Origin: Vibrio algivorus
GTDB lineage: Bacteria; Pseudomonadota; Gammaproteobacteria; Enterobacterales; Vibrionaceae
Direction: 5' to 3'
Assembly (NCBI RefSeq): GCF_002218005.2
Contig: NZ_AP018679.1
Coordinates: forward strand, 744,001-808,000
DNA length: 64,000 nucleotides
Position numbers and translations under genes: made by a program. Positions 37,133-45,249 of this stretch are shown here, in pieces (positions within the stretch are counted from its first letter, which is position 1; every line of letters begins with the position of its first letter). A model generated the notes under the pieces. It saw nothing but the letters and a program-made list of their open reading frames with translations. It ran no database searches and had not been told where the DNA came from.

Positions 37133-38785
37133 TTACTGATCCTCTGTCCGTTCTATAGTGCAATGTCCATCCCAATCAATTGAAATATGACAGTTACATG
37201 CCTCAATCAGCTTTTCAGAATAAGAAGCTACAATAATCGTCATGAATTGACGTTGCTCTAATAACACTTGAATCATTCGTTGCTGGCAATCCAAATCTAA
37301 CGACAATTGAGGTTGCTCTAATAACAAAATTGATGGTTTTTGAACTAAGGCTCTCACCATAGCAATTAACTTAATGGTTCCTTTGTTAAATATCTCAGTA
37401 CCACTTTCCGTTATTTCAGTTTGATAACCCGCGGCTAAGTCACCTATAGAAGCAGATAAACCCAGTTGCTCTGCTAAAACAACTGCCTCATTCTCTAATT
37501 CTGGGTGAAATAGCGTTAAGTTATCTAACACGGTACCTGCAAATAATGTGGGCCATGACGGTACATAAATGACAGCAGAGCTATAATCTTGGTAATGATA
37601 TTCATGGATATCCTTTCCACCAATGAATAGTTGCCCTTCTTCGGCTTGCTTTAGCCCCCCAATAGAAGCCACAAACAAACTTGCAAAAGTTAAAGGATCA
37701 GAATGCAAAGAAACGAGATCATTGGCTTTAATTTCAAGTTCATCAATATCAAGTTTTGCAACGGTCTCATACGATTTATAATTCTTAAAACAAATTGGAC
37801 CTGAAGGGAAAGATTGATCATCCAGTAAATCAACATTTCCTTTGAATGGTACTTCTGGAAGATCCATTAATTCTTGAACTTCTTTTCTTGCTACATCTGT
37901 TACCGCTAAACGGTTATATAACCCAATTAAAGAACTAAGCGGAGCAACAGCTCTACCCGCTAAAATGGAACATGCTGTTAACCCACCAGTCGTTAAATCA
38001 CCTGCTAATACTGACAAACTCCCCACCAAAATAAGCGTTAATGTCGTACCTTGAGAAGCAAGCCCAATAAAAAGTTGCAACTTGGCGGCTAACCAATCCG
38101 CATGTTGTTGAGCTTGAGCATATTGATAATTAGATTGACGATAAGATGAAGATATTTGGCTTTCTTGTGCTAATGCTTTCTCTGTAGTTAAACCTGAAAA
38201 CACTTTGATAAACACACGAGAGCGCTGACTTTCTGTTAATGACAAACCATAAGTGACTGTTTTTAGTTGGCGACCTATGTATAAAACGATCAGGCCAACG
38301 ATCAACCACACCATAATAGGGATAAGAACTAAGCTTCCGCCGATATAGGCAATTAAGCCGATAAAAACCAGCGCAAATGGAAGGTCAACTAACGAAATCA
38401 TGAACTGACCAGAATAAGCATCCCGCATATGACCAATTGCGGTAAATCCATTATAGATGCGGCCAATACCCATCTGAGCTATATGCTTATAGTCTCCTTT
38501 AAAGAGAGCATAAACACTTTTCTCTACCGTTTTTTGTTCAAAATTTGCAGCCGAAGAAGCTAATAACCAACTGCGCATATAACGTAAAAATGCTTCCACA
38601 ATAATGGCAAGAGCCACACCAATTGCAAGTACCATAGCCGTCCCATAACTTTGATTAGGGAGAATGCGGTCATAGATTTGTAGCAACGCGAAAGGTAAAG
38701 CCAGTGATAATAAGTTAATAAACGTTGAACTTAACACTAGCTCAGAAAAATGAGGTACTTTGATGAATGACTTATTAATCTGCAC
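37133..38785 (-). CDS. ABC-transporter-like subunit with inactive nucleotide-binding domain
   Basis: This 550-residue protein has the six-helix exporter domain (~15-300) and an ATPase-like domain in which every key motif is altered. The Walker A position (~360-370, LHSDPLTFAS) lacks GxxGxGK(S/T). The signature position reads FNKGT (466-470). Walker B ends LLLEQ, so the catalytic Glu is Gln491, and the H-loop His is Tyr522. There is no N-terminal peptidase-like domain. It is probably the non-catalytic half of a heterodimer with the 718-residue partner. The start is a GTG with AAGG 12 bases upstream, so translation may be modest. It is the first gene of the secretion operon. Confidence 0.85.
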   Translation of the reverse strand: MQINKSFIKVPHFSELVLSSTFINLLSLALPFALLQIYDRILPNQSYGTAMVLAIGVALAIIVEAFLRYMRSWLLASSAANFEQKTVEKSVYALFKGDYKHIAQMGIGRIYNGFTAIGHMRDAYSGQFMISLVDLPFALVFIGLIAYIGGSLVLIPIMVWLIVGLIVLYIGRQLKTVTYGLSLTESQRSRVFIKVFSGLTTEKALAQESQISSSYRQSNYQYAQAQQHADWLAAKLQLFIGLASQGTTLTLILVGSLSVLAGDLTTGGLTACSILAGRAVAPLSSLIGLYNRLAVTDVARKEVQELMDLPEVPFKGNVDLLDDQSFPSGPICFKNYKSYETVAKLDIDELEIKANDLVSLHSDPLTFASLFVASIGGLKQAEEGQLFIGGKDIHEYHYQDYSSAVIYVPSWPTLFAGTVLDNLTLFHPELENEAVVLAEQLGLSASIGDLAAGYQTEITESGTEIFNKGTIKLIAMVRALVQKPSILLLEQPQLSLDLDCQQRMIQVLLEQRQFMTIIVASYSEKLIEACNCHISIDWDGHCTIERTEDQ

Positions 38786-39260
38786 GGTATTATTTGACCT
38801 TCTGTCTATACCCTAAAACAAGCATGGTATTGGTATCGTCCCTGAATAAGTTAATATTATTCCAACTTATAGAAAATGTTAAACTTTTTGTACGATAAAA
38901 GCCCCCTACATTTAAGCAATGTGATGTCTAACCTCTGAAATAGTCTACACTTTTTATAATCAACCTCCATTTAACTCTTCATCCTCGTTAACAAATAGAC
39001 CAAGAACTATTGACCCAATAAATCTGAATTTAATAACCAATTAAGTCACAAATAACAACTAACATAGATAAATCCAGTTAAACGAGCTTTAAAATCGATG
39101 TTTATAAACATTTAATGAAGGGGGAAATAGAATCATTGCATGGCTCATTTAGAAGTATCTGGCAGACAAATCTAACACTTTCATAGCTTCAAACGAAAAT
39201 ACCCACTTTGATAACTAAACATCAAAATGGGCATTATTTTTACTAAATCAGCTTTATAGA
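38786..39260. promoter_or_regulatory. Upstream region of the adhesin secretion operon
   Basis: This is 475 bp of AT-rich DNA without a convincing ORF. It holds a perfect 14-bp palindrome ATGTTTATAAACAT (39098-39111) and, near the VOC gene, a hairpin at 39202-39231 that probably terminates VOC transcription. The promoter for the ABC-ABC-HlyD-adhesin operon should lie here, but I cannot place it. Confidence 0.45.
39202..39231 (-). terminator. Probable terminator after VOC gene
   Basis: An 11-bp stem (CCCACTTTGAT / ATCAAAATGGG, one mismatch) has T-rich flanks on both sides. It lies 30 bp past the VOC stop. Confidence 0.6.
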
Positions 39261-39767
39261 TTAATTGTACGCACCACTTGCATAGTGCAACTCATAACTG
39301 TGGCTGTAAATTTCAAGAATATTACCAAACGGATCTTCCATGTAGATCATGCGGTAAGGCTTTTCACCAGGGTAGTAGTAACGTGGTGCTTTCATACGTT
39401 TTTTACCACCAGCAGCAACAATTCGTTCCGCTAAACCTTCCACATCTGGGTCTTGTACACAGAAATGGAATACGCCGGTTTTCCAATATTCAAAATTATC
39501 TTCAGGATTTTCTTGGTTTTTAAACTCAAAAAGCTCAACTCCCACTCGGTCACCCGTTGACATATGTGCTATACGAAAACGCTCCCAACCTGCGCCAAAT
39601 ACATCAGTACACATCTCACCGATAGCAGAGTCATCTTCAACCACATCCGTTGGCTCCATAATCAAATACCAACCCAGTACTTCGGTATAGAATTTAACCG
39701 CAGCTTCAATGTCTGGTACAGAAATCCCAATGTGAGAAAACGTTCTTGGGTATGTTTTATTTTCCAT
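39261..39767 (-). CDS. VOC-superfamily protein (glyoxalase/dioxygenase fold)
   Basis: This 168-residue protein has two beta-alpha-beta-beta-beta modules. FSHIGISVPDIEAAVKFYTE opens the first and FHFCVQDPDVEGLAERI the second, ending with DPFGNILEIYS. The candidate metal ligands are His12 or so, the central His of VFHF and the Glu of NILEIY. The family covers glyoxalase I, epimerases and ring-cleaving dioxygenases, and the substrate cannot be read here. It is divergent from a LysR regulator, the usual arrangement for a LysR target. Confidence 0.75.
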   Translation of the reverse strand: MENKTYPRTFSHIGISVPDIEAAVKFYTEVLGWYLIMEPTDVVEDDSAIGEMCTDVFGAGWERFRIAHMSTGDRVGVELFEFKNQENPEDNFEYWKTGVFHFCVQDPDVEGLAERIVAAGGKKRMKAPRYYYPGEKPYRMIYMEDPFGNILEIYSHSYELHYASGAYN

Positions 39768-39892
39768 TGTATTACCTCATTTATTTCATCGTGTGTGCTT
39801 GCTTAAGGTAAAGATTAATCAAGTCGGTTTACTTTTAAAAATTATCAATTATTCTTATTTTAATAATTATTTGTTATTGAAGGCTCAGCATC

Positions 39893-40783
39893 ATGTTAAA
39901 CCCAGTATGGCTACACACTTTTAAAACCTTAGTCGATGTTGGTCACTTTACTAAAACCAGTGACAAACTTTTTATGACACAGCCAGGTGTGAGCCAACAT
40001 ATTCAAAAGCTTGAAGCGGCATGTGGACATAACCTACTGATCCGATACAACAAAACATTTGAATTAACCGAACAAGGACGACAAGTTTACAATTATGCTC
40101 AACAGTTACTTATCAATGAAAATGCATTATTAGATTCTCTAAATATCGATGACCCATACCAAGGAGAAATCAAATTGGCATGTTCTGGCTCTTTAGCACT
40201 GTCTTTATTTCCAAAGCTGCTCGAACTCCAAAAACAAAATCCAACACTTGTCGTGCATTTAGAAGTAGCTCCTAACCATAAAATTTTGAATGAGGTACAA
40301 AGCAGCAATATTGATTTAGGTATCGTCACTCACAAGCCACAAGAAAGCTTCTTTGAGATAGATAAACTCGGTGTTGAGTCATTGTGCCTTGTATTACCGA
40401 AGGATCACCAAAACAAACCGATTACCGCAGCACAACTGAGCTCATTAGGTATGATACGCCACCCAGATGCGGATCATTACTTATCACTCTATTTGCATCG
40501 ATGTGGTGAGAAAAATTGGCAAGATATTGAAATTGAAAAAATTAAGACCGTAAGCTACATCAATCAACTTAGCCAAATTTTACTCCCTATCGCTAAAGGA
40601 ATGGGATTCACTGTGTTACCCCAAAGTGCTGTAGACAGCTTCTATTTAGCCGATGAGGTTACGATACATAATCCAACAAACAGAGTAACTGAATCTCTAT
40701 ATTGCATAGGAAAACGGCACAAACAAAAACCAAAGCGAATCACTATGATTCTTGAACATTTACAGCAATGGATAAGTGACTAA
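39893..40783 (+). CDS. LysR-family transcriptional regulator
   Basis: This 296-residue protein has an N-terminal winged helix (VWLHTFKTLVDVGHFTKTSDKLFMTQPGVSQHI compressed over residues 4-37) and a LysR substrate-binding domain. It is divergent from the VOC gene across 125 bp and probably controls it. No inducer can be named. Downstream lies a junction of mobile-element and transporter debris, so this pair marks the left boundary of the inserted dgo-type region. Confidence 0.88.
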   Translation: MLNPVWLHTFKTLVDVGHFTKTSDKLFMTQPGVSQHIQKLEAACGHNLLIRYNKTFELTEQGRQVYNYAQQLLINENALLDSLNIDDPYQGEIKLACSGSLALSLFPKLLELQKQNPTLVVHLEVAPNHKILNEVQSSNIDLGIVTHKPQESFFEIDKLGVESLCLVLPKDHQNKPITAAQLSSLGMIRHPDADHYLSLYLHRCGEKNWQDIEIEKIKTVSYINQLSQILLPIAKGMGFTVLPQSAVDSFYLADEVTIHNPTNRVTESLYCIGKRHKQKPKRITMILEHLQQWISD

Positions 40784-40870
40784 CGCAAAAATAGGCTTAA
40801 TAGTTGGTTACCTATTCACTACCTTTGTTGATCTGCTCAACTTCAAGCTCATTTTTAGTTTGGGAGACAT

Positions 40871-41494
40871 TTGATCTCTAGCCCAGGGATCGCCCCGTTA
40901 ACGATTGGGGGGGGGGGGACACTAAAAGATTATTTCATCGAAGAAAGTATATTATGGATTTCTGATAAAGAATATATAAAAGGCGATAATAGCCGATTGA
41001 TAATATTGCCAAGCATAGCAATAGATATTTTGAAGCAATACATTCAATACCTTGAAAACCTCAATAAAAACTCAGTCCCTGAACAACATAATACTAAGAC
41101 CAAAATTAAGAGCATTTTAGATGGAGATGAGCATCTATTTTTCTTTTTTACTCATGTCGACCAACTAGAAAGCTTTAAACCTAAGTACATTTGGAATGTG
41201 CAAATGCCACTCGGTGAAGTAAAATTACTTCAGGCAAACTGGGGAAAACACCAAATCAAGACATATCTCCACACTTATGGCATTCCTACCGAATACATTG
41301 CAGCTTGGATGGGACATTCTCTAGGTAAGTTACTCTTACACGGCCATTTTAGATCATTATCTAATGACGGCCCTCAATTGATAGTAAAAACATTACTACC
41401 ATTTTTTATCATTATATTTGGCGTCTTAATGCTAGTAATATACATACCTGAAATTTCAATGTCTCTTCCACAACTCATGGGATTGATAAAATAA
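40871..41494 (+). pseudogene. Chimeric remnant: integrase-like fragment fused to a TRAP DctM tail, with a 12-G tract
   Basis: The 207-codon frame is a patchwork. Residues ~20-160 resemble the C-terminal part of a phage-type integrase, with NWGKHQIKTYLHTYGIPTEY and AAWMGHSLG like the tyrosine-recombinase HxxR/LGH region. The last ~36 residues (from LLPFFIIIFGVLML to LPQLMGLIK) are the C-terminus of a TRAP large permease, homologous to the intact one at 18.9 kb. A run of 12 Gs (40907-40918) sits near the start and supplies a Gly4 stretch. I read it as a deletion scar and not a working protein, although the frame is open throughout. Confidence 0.65.
40907..40918 (+). repeat. Homopolymer tract of 12 G
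   Basis: A G12 run lies inside the chimeric frame. Such tracts slip in replication and can switch reading frames, but they are also error-prone in assemblies. Confidence 0.8.
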
Positions 41495-41562
41495 AATCCC
41501 ACATAATGGGAATAATAAGAACCAAATATATAGATTCATCACAATATTATATTTTACTTTTT

Positions 41563-41592
41563 GTTACCTTTCACATAAATGTAAGAGGTAAC
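41563..41592. promoter_or_regulatory. 30-bp near-palindrome over the IclR gene ribosome site
   Basis: The 14-base arms GTTACCTTTCACAT and ATGTAAGAGGTAAC match at 12 of 14 positions around AA. The right arm contains the AGAGG ribosome site of the gene starting at 41594. It may be an autoregulatory operator or an mRNA hairpin that hides the ribosome site. Confidence 0.55.
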
Positions 41593-41593
41593 T

Positions 41594-42310
41594 ATGTCTA
41601 ATAACCAAGCATTAAATAAAGCTATAGCTGTCATTGATGCAGTAGCAAATGGTAACTGCCAATTAAAATCTATTTGTACAGAAACTGGGCTTCCCAAATC
41701 AACCGTTCATCGAATCTTACAAGGATTAATTGAAGCAAGGTATATTCGGGAAGTCAAAGGTATAGGCATAGTTCTTGGTACTAAAATGATTCAACTAGGA
41801 AACCGGGCTCAAAAAGACATGCCCTTAAAAGAAATCGCTCACCCTATTTTGTGTAAGTTAGCTGAAGAAACCAAGGATACAGTCCATCTTGGCATCAAGG
41901 ATGAAGATCATATTTTTTACCTAGACAAAATTTCTGGCTATCGCGCCATTGAGTTAAGGTCGAGAATTGGAGATCGTCTACCTCTTGCTGCTACAGGTAT
42001 TGGTAAGTCGCTGATGATTGACATGCCAAAGACTGAGTGGTTACGCCTGATAAGAAAAGAAACACACTTAGATGTAAATGCTATGATTGAACGTATGGAG
42101 TCTTATTCAAAATATGACTATAGCTTTGACTTAGAAGACAATGAAGAACTGGTTCGATGTGTCGCAGTTCCTGTTCGTAATAAATACCAAAATATAATAG
42201 CGGCTATATCTGTCACTAGCATTAAACCTTATATGCCTGATGAACGCATGGAAGAATTAATCCCTCTTCTGCAACAGTACAGTCAGCTTATTTCTCAGAA
42301 GTTAAACTAA
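41594..42310 (+). CDS. IclR-family transcriptional regulator
   Basis: This 238-residue protein has a winged-helix N-terminus (LKSICTETGLPKSTVHRILQGL, ~residues 22-43) and an IclR effector domain containing KISGYRAIELRSRIGDRLPLAATGIGKSLM. KdgR and many sugar-acid regulators are of this family. It is convergent with dgoA, separated by a shared terminator. It is the nearest regulator for the dgoA-dgoK and aldehyde dehydrogenase-MFS operons, so control by a KDGal-type ligand is a fair inference. A 30-bp palindrome immediately upstream suggests autoregulation. Confidence 0.88.
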   Translation: MSNNQALNKAIAVIDAVANGNCQLKSICTETGLPKSTVHRILQGLIEARYIREVKGIGIVLGTKMIQLGNRAQKDMPLKEIAHPILCKLAEETKDTVHLGIKDEDHIFYLDKISGYRAIELRSRIGDRLPLAATGIGKSLMIDMPKTEWLRLIRKETHLDVNAMIERMESYSKYDYSFDLEDNEELVRCVAVPVRNKYQNIIAAISVTSIKPYMPDERMEELIPLLQQYSQLISQKLN

Positions 42311-42320
42311 AAAAGGTTAA

Positions 42321-42350
42321 TGAAAAGTCCAAAAATTTTTGGACTTTTCA
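42321..42350. terminator. Bidirectional terminator between iclR and dgoA
   Basis: This perfect 30-bp palindrome has half-site TGAAAAGTCCAAAAA. It serves both convergent genes. Confidence 0.8.
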
Positions 42351-42360
42351 CGATTCTATA

Positions 42361-42996
42361 TTACTTACATTTTTTAAATTCAGCTACGAATTTCTTAGCC
42401 CGTTGCCTGATTTCATCGTCACTTAAATCAGGCGTATAAAGTGAAGAGCCTAAACCGAAACCTTGAGCACCAATTTTTATTAGTGGCCTCATGCTTTCCT
42501 CAGTTGGATTAATGCCTCCTACAGGAAAACATAATGTTTCCGGTGGAAGTACCGATTTGAGCGCTTTAAATCCATCTATTCCTACTTGACTAATAGGAAA
42601 AAGTTTCAATCCTGTAGCCCCTGAAGCTAACGCTGCAAAGGCTTCGGTCGGCGTAACCACACCAGGAAAAGTTACACAATTTGCCGCAGTAGAGAGTTTA
42701 ACGACTTCTTCATTATAGTTTGGTGTTACAATCAAATTTGCGCCTGTTTCAATTACTGCTTCGGCTTTCTCTAGCGTCGTAACAGTTCCTGCTCCTATTA
42801 AATAATGCGGTCCAAATTTTTCAACTAAACTTGCAATACTCACTAATGCATCAGGGCTATTAAGTGGTACTTCAATCATGGTAAAACCTTCATCGATTAA
42901 AATTTGCGTTACTCGTACTGCATCTTGAGGTTTAACCCCACGAATAATTGCCATCAAAGGTAGGTGTTCATCTAGATTAAATTTACTCTTTCCCAT
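42361..42996 (-). CDS. dgoA: 2-dehydro-3-deoxy-6-phosphogalactonate aldolase
   Basis: This 211-residue class I aldolase splits KDPGal into pyruvate and glyceraldehyde-3-phosphate. Glu42 lies in IEVPLNSPDAL, which is the DgoA form and differs from the AEITFRT of Eda, and the Schiff-base Lys131 in GLKLFP. The PVGGIN phosphate loop and GAQGFGLGSSLY end are also DgoA-like. The start overlaps the end of dgoK by 14 bp, so the two are translationally coupled. A truncated second copy lies at 62.5-63.0 kb. In the carrageenan D-anhydrogalactose pathway this activity is the last step (DauD). Confidence 0.92.
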   Translation of the reverse strand: MGKSKFNLDEHLPLMAIIRGVKPQDAVRVTQILIDEGFTMIEVPLNSPDALVSIASLVEKFGPHYLIGAGTVTTLEKAEAVIETGANLIVTPNYNEEVVKLSTAANCVTFPGVVTPTEAFAALASGATGLKLFPISQVGIDGFKALKSVLPPETLCFPVGGINPTEESMRPLIKIGAQGFGLGSSLYTPDLSDDEIRQRAKKFVAEFKKCK

Positions 42997-43885
42997 TTTC
43001 TACTTCCTGTTTAATATTTAACATACCTGCTAAAAATGTTTCATCTCCATTTATCATTTCACTATTTATCGATAATATTTTACAGGCTTGATAATAGCAT
43101 TCGCATAATTTATCACTACCGACCAAGTAAACACTTGAATTTGAAATATTGTTAAACTCCTGACCAATAAGTATTCCTGATAAATAATCAAAAACTTCAT
43201 TTTCTTCAATATTGTTGAACAATCGATGCGTCCTTGCATTGAAGAGTTTATTGGTTAAATTACCATTTTGGCTTTCTAAAACTCCACGCTTAAAAGCTGC
43301 TTCTGATTCTATTTGCGTAGGGAGTCCTCGTCCTAATATTGAATGCTGACTCAGCAATGAGAATAACTCTCCAGTCATATAAGTTTTAAATTCTTGAATG
43401 CATCCTTGTTTTATTTTTACATGCTTGCTATGAGTACCAGGGAAAATAGCAAAAGATTCAGTGTCATTAAGCAAAATATCCAAACCAAAAATTTGGACTT
43501 CTTCTCCTCGCATCACATCGTAATTATCCAGATCGCTCACGATATTTACACCTGGGATCACAGTTGCCATAGCTCCCCAAGGGAGTCTAAAAGACTTACT
43601 CCCCTCAACTAAATCATCTAAACTAGCAGGAGCTTGAACATAAGGTACTTCAATCCACCCTTGTGCCGAACCGACCATTCCCGCCATGAAAATAGGTAAC
43701 TGTTGGTACTGACCTATCCACTGTAGCAGTACCTGCTCTAGTTCTTGCGCAAAGTTTCCTTTCTCAACTTGTAGTAAACCTAGTTTTTTCTCAATTTTAT
43801 CGACTAATTTCCCTTCTTCATTCATCGCAAAGGCACGAAAATTTGTAGTTCCCCAATCAATAATTAACCAATTCACATCTTTCAT
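42983..43885 (-). CDS. dgoK: 2-dehydro-3-deoxygalactonokinase
   Basis: This ~300-residue protein is a DgoK-family sugar-acid kinase, starting with the phosphate-binding IDWGTTNFRAF and carrying FPGTHSKHVKI and MTGELFSLLSQHSILG in the middle. It phosphorylates 2-keto-3-deoxygalactonate at C6. I chose the ATG at 43885 with GGGAG seven bases upstream, over a TTG two codons earlier. It lies 18 bp after the enolase-superfamily gene and overlaps dgoA, so 45048-42361 is one operon that makes and consumes KDGal. Confidence 0.92.
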   Translation of the reverse strand: MKDVNWLIIDWGTTNFRAFAMNEEGKLVDKIEKKLGLLQVEKGNFAQELEQVLLQWIGQYQQLPIFMAGMVGSAQGWIEVPYVQAPASLDDLVEGSKSFRLPWGAMATVIPGVNIVSDLDNYDVMRGEEVQIFGLDILLNDTESFAIFPGTHSKHVKIKQGCIQEFKTYMTGELFSLLSQHSILGRGLPTQIESEAAFKRGVLESQNGNLTNKLFNARTHRLFNNIEENEVFDYLSGILIGQEFNNISNSSVYLVGSDKLCECYYQACKILSINSEMINGDETFLAGMLNIKQEVENGKE

Positions 43886-43902
43886 TACCAAGCTCCCGTA
43901 AA

Positions 43903-45048
43903 CTAATTAACTTTATATTGATTTAGAATTTCACGATTAACTTCAACACCAATTCCAGGTTGTGAAGGTATCTGAACTTTACCTTCAATCATTTTAATCC
44001 CATCGAAGATTAAATCTTTGCGGAATGGGTGTGAAGATTGGTCGAACTCCAACATAGGTTCAATAGGATTTAGTGATAGAGGAGTTGGTGGTAAAGATGC
44101 CATAAATTGTAAAGAAGCCGCAATACCAATTCCAGAACCCCAGACATGGGGAATCATCATGGTTTGACTTGCTTGTGCCAGAGCCGCTATTTTCTTTCCT
44201 TCAGTTATACCGCCCGAAGAACATAAATCTGGTTGAATAATATCCAACGCTCGATCTTGCAACCAAGGTTGATACCCCATTTTGCCAAAGACTTGCTCAC
44301 CAGCTGCAATATAGGTTGCTGACATGTTTTTTATTTGTTGATAACCAACAAGATCTTCAGGTGCAAGTAATTCTTCCAGAAAATATAGGTTCAAATCTTC
44401 AGTGTGTTTTATAATACGGCGGGCAACTGCAGTATTATAAGCAGCATTCGCATCTGCCATAATTCTAACGTTATCACCGACTGCCTCTCGAATTGCACGC
44501 ATGAATTTAATGTCTTCTTCGGCACCAAAACCTATTTTAAGTTTAAAGGCACTAAATCCAGACTCTACATAGCGATGCGCTTCTTCGATACTAGCCTCTG
44601 GATATTTTGCATTGGCAACACGGTAAAACCCCGTTGCATATGGCATAACTTCATTTCGGAATGCCCCACCAATTAATTTATGAATTGGTTGATTTAATGC
44701 TTTACCTAATATGTCCCATAGCGCGATATCCACACCACTAATAGCATTAACCGCGGCCCCTCCTTGTCCATAAGGACGAGTTATGTTGTACATTTCCTCC
44801 CATAGCACCTCGACATCAAATGGATCACGACCAAGTAGTATTGGCTTGAATACCTTTTCAATGAAAGCCGCGGCAATATGAGGTGATTGAAGCCCATGGC
44901 ATAAAGATTCTCCCCAACCACTGATTCCATCATCTGTAATAATTTCAACAATTAAAGAACTTCGATTTGTGACCCAACCTTGTGAAAAGTAAAAGGGTTT
45001 ATCTAAAGAAACAGAAATTGGATAAACAACTACATTTTTAATGTTCAA
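43903..45048 (-). CDS. Enolase-superfamily dehydratase/cycloisomerase (MR/MLE type, Lys-x-Lys)
   Basis: This 381-residue protein has the muconate-lactonising/mandelate-racemase barrel. Catalytic Lys169-x-Lys171 lies in FKLKIG, metal ligands are Asp199, Glu225 and Glu251, and His301 in PHVWGSGIG. This is not the DgoD residue pattern, so simple galactonate dehydratase is unlikely. First in operon with dgoK and dgoA, it should yield 2-keto-3-deoxy-D-galactonate. 3,6-anhydro-D-galactonate cycloisomerase (the DauB step of carrageenan catabolism) is my preferred reading. A galactarate-lactone-type cycloisomerase is an alternative. AGGGTA precedes the ATG. Confidence 0.75.
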   Translation of the reverse strand: MNIKNVVVYPISVSLDKPFYFSQGWVTNRSSLIVEIITDDGISGWGESLCHGLQSPHIAAAFIEKVFKPILLGRDPFDVEVLWEEMYNITRPYGQGGAAVNAISGVDIALWDILGKALNQPIHKLIGGAFRNEVMPYATGFYRVANAKYPEASIEEAHRYVESGFSAFKLKIGFGAEEDIKFMRAIREAVGDNVRIMADANAAYNTAVARRIIKHTEDLNLYFLEELLAPEDLVGYQQIKNMSATYIAAGEQVFGKMGYQPWLQDRALDIIQPDLCSSGGITEGKKIAALAQASQTMMIPHVWGSGIGIAASLQFMASLPPTPLSLNPIEPMLEFDQSSHPFRKDLIFDGIKMIEGKVQIPSQPGIGVEVNREILNQYKVN

Positions 45049-45249
45049 AATTTACCCTTAATATCTTTCAACCATTATTTAATAACTAACTCTAATCCTC
45101 CTCCTTTTTAATAAGAGAAACAATCTAGTCGAAGAAAGTTCCCATAAGATGGAACTTTAATTATCTAGAACAAAAAATAGATCATTATCACAAAAATAAT
45201 TTTCACTTTTAATAATACTTAATCCACTTTCTACTAAATGGAATTTTCT
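45049..45249. promoter_or_regulatory. Divergent promoter between the two KDGal operons
   Basis: This region of 201 bp contains an 8-bp perfect inverted repeat AAAGTTCC / GGAACTTT with an 8-base spacer (45135-45158), central to both operons. It is a candidate site for the IclR regulator at 41594. Confidence 0.5.
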
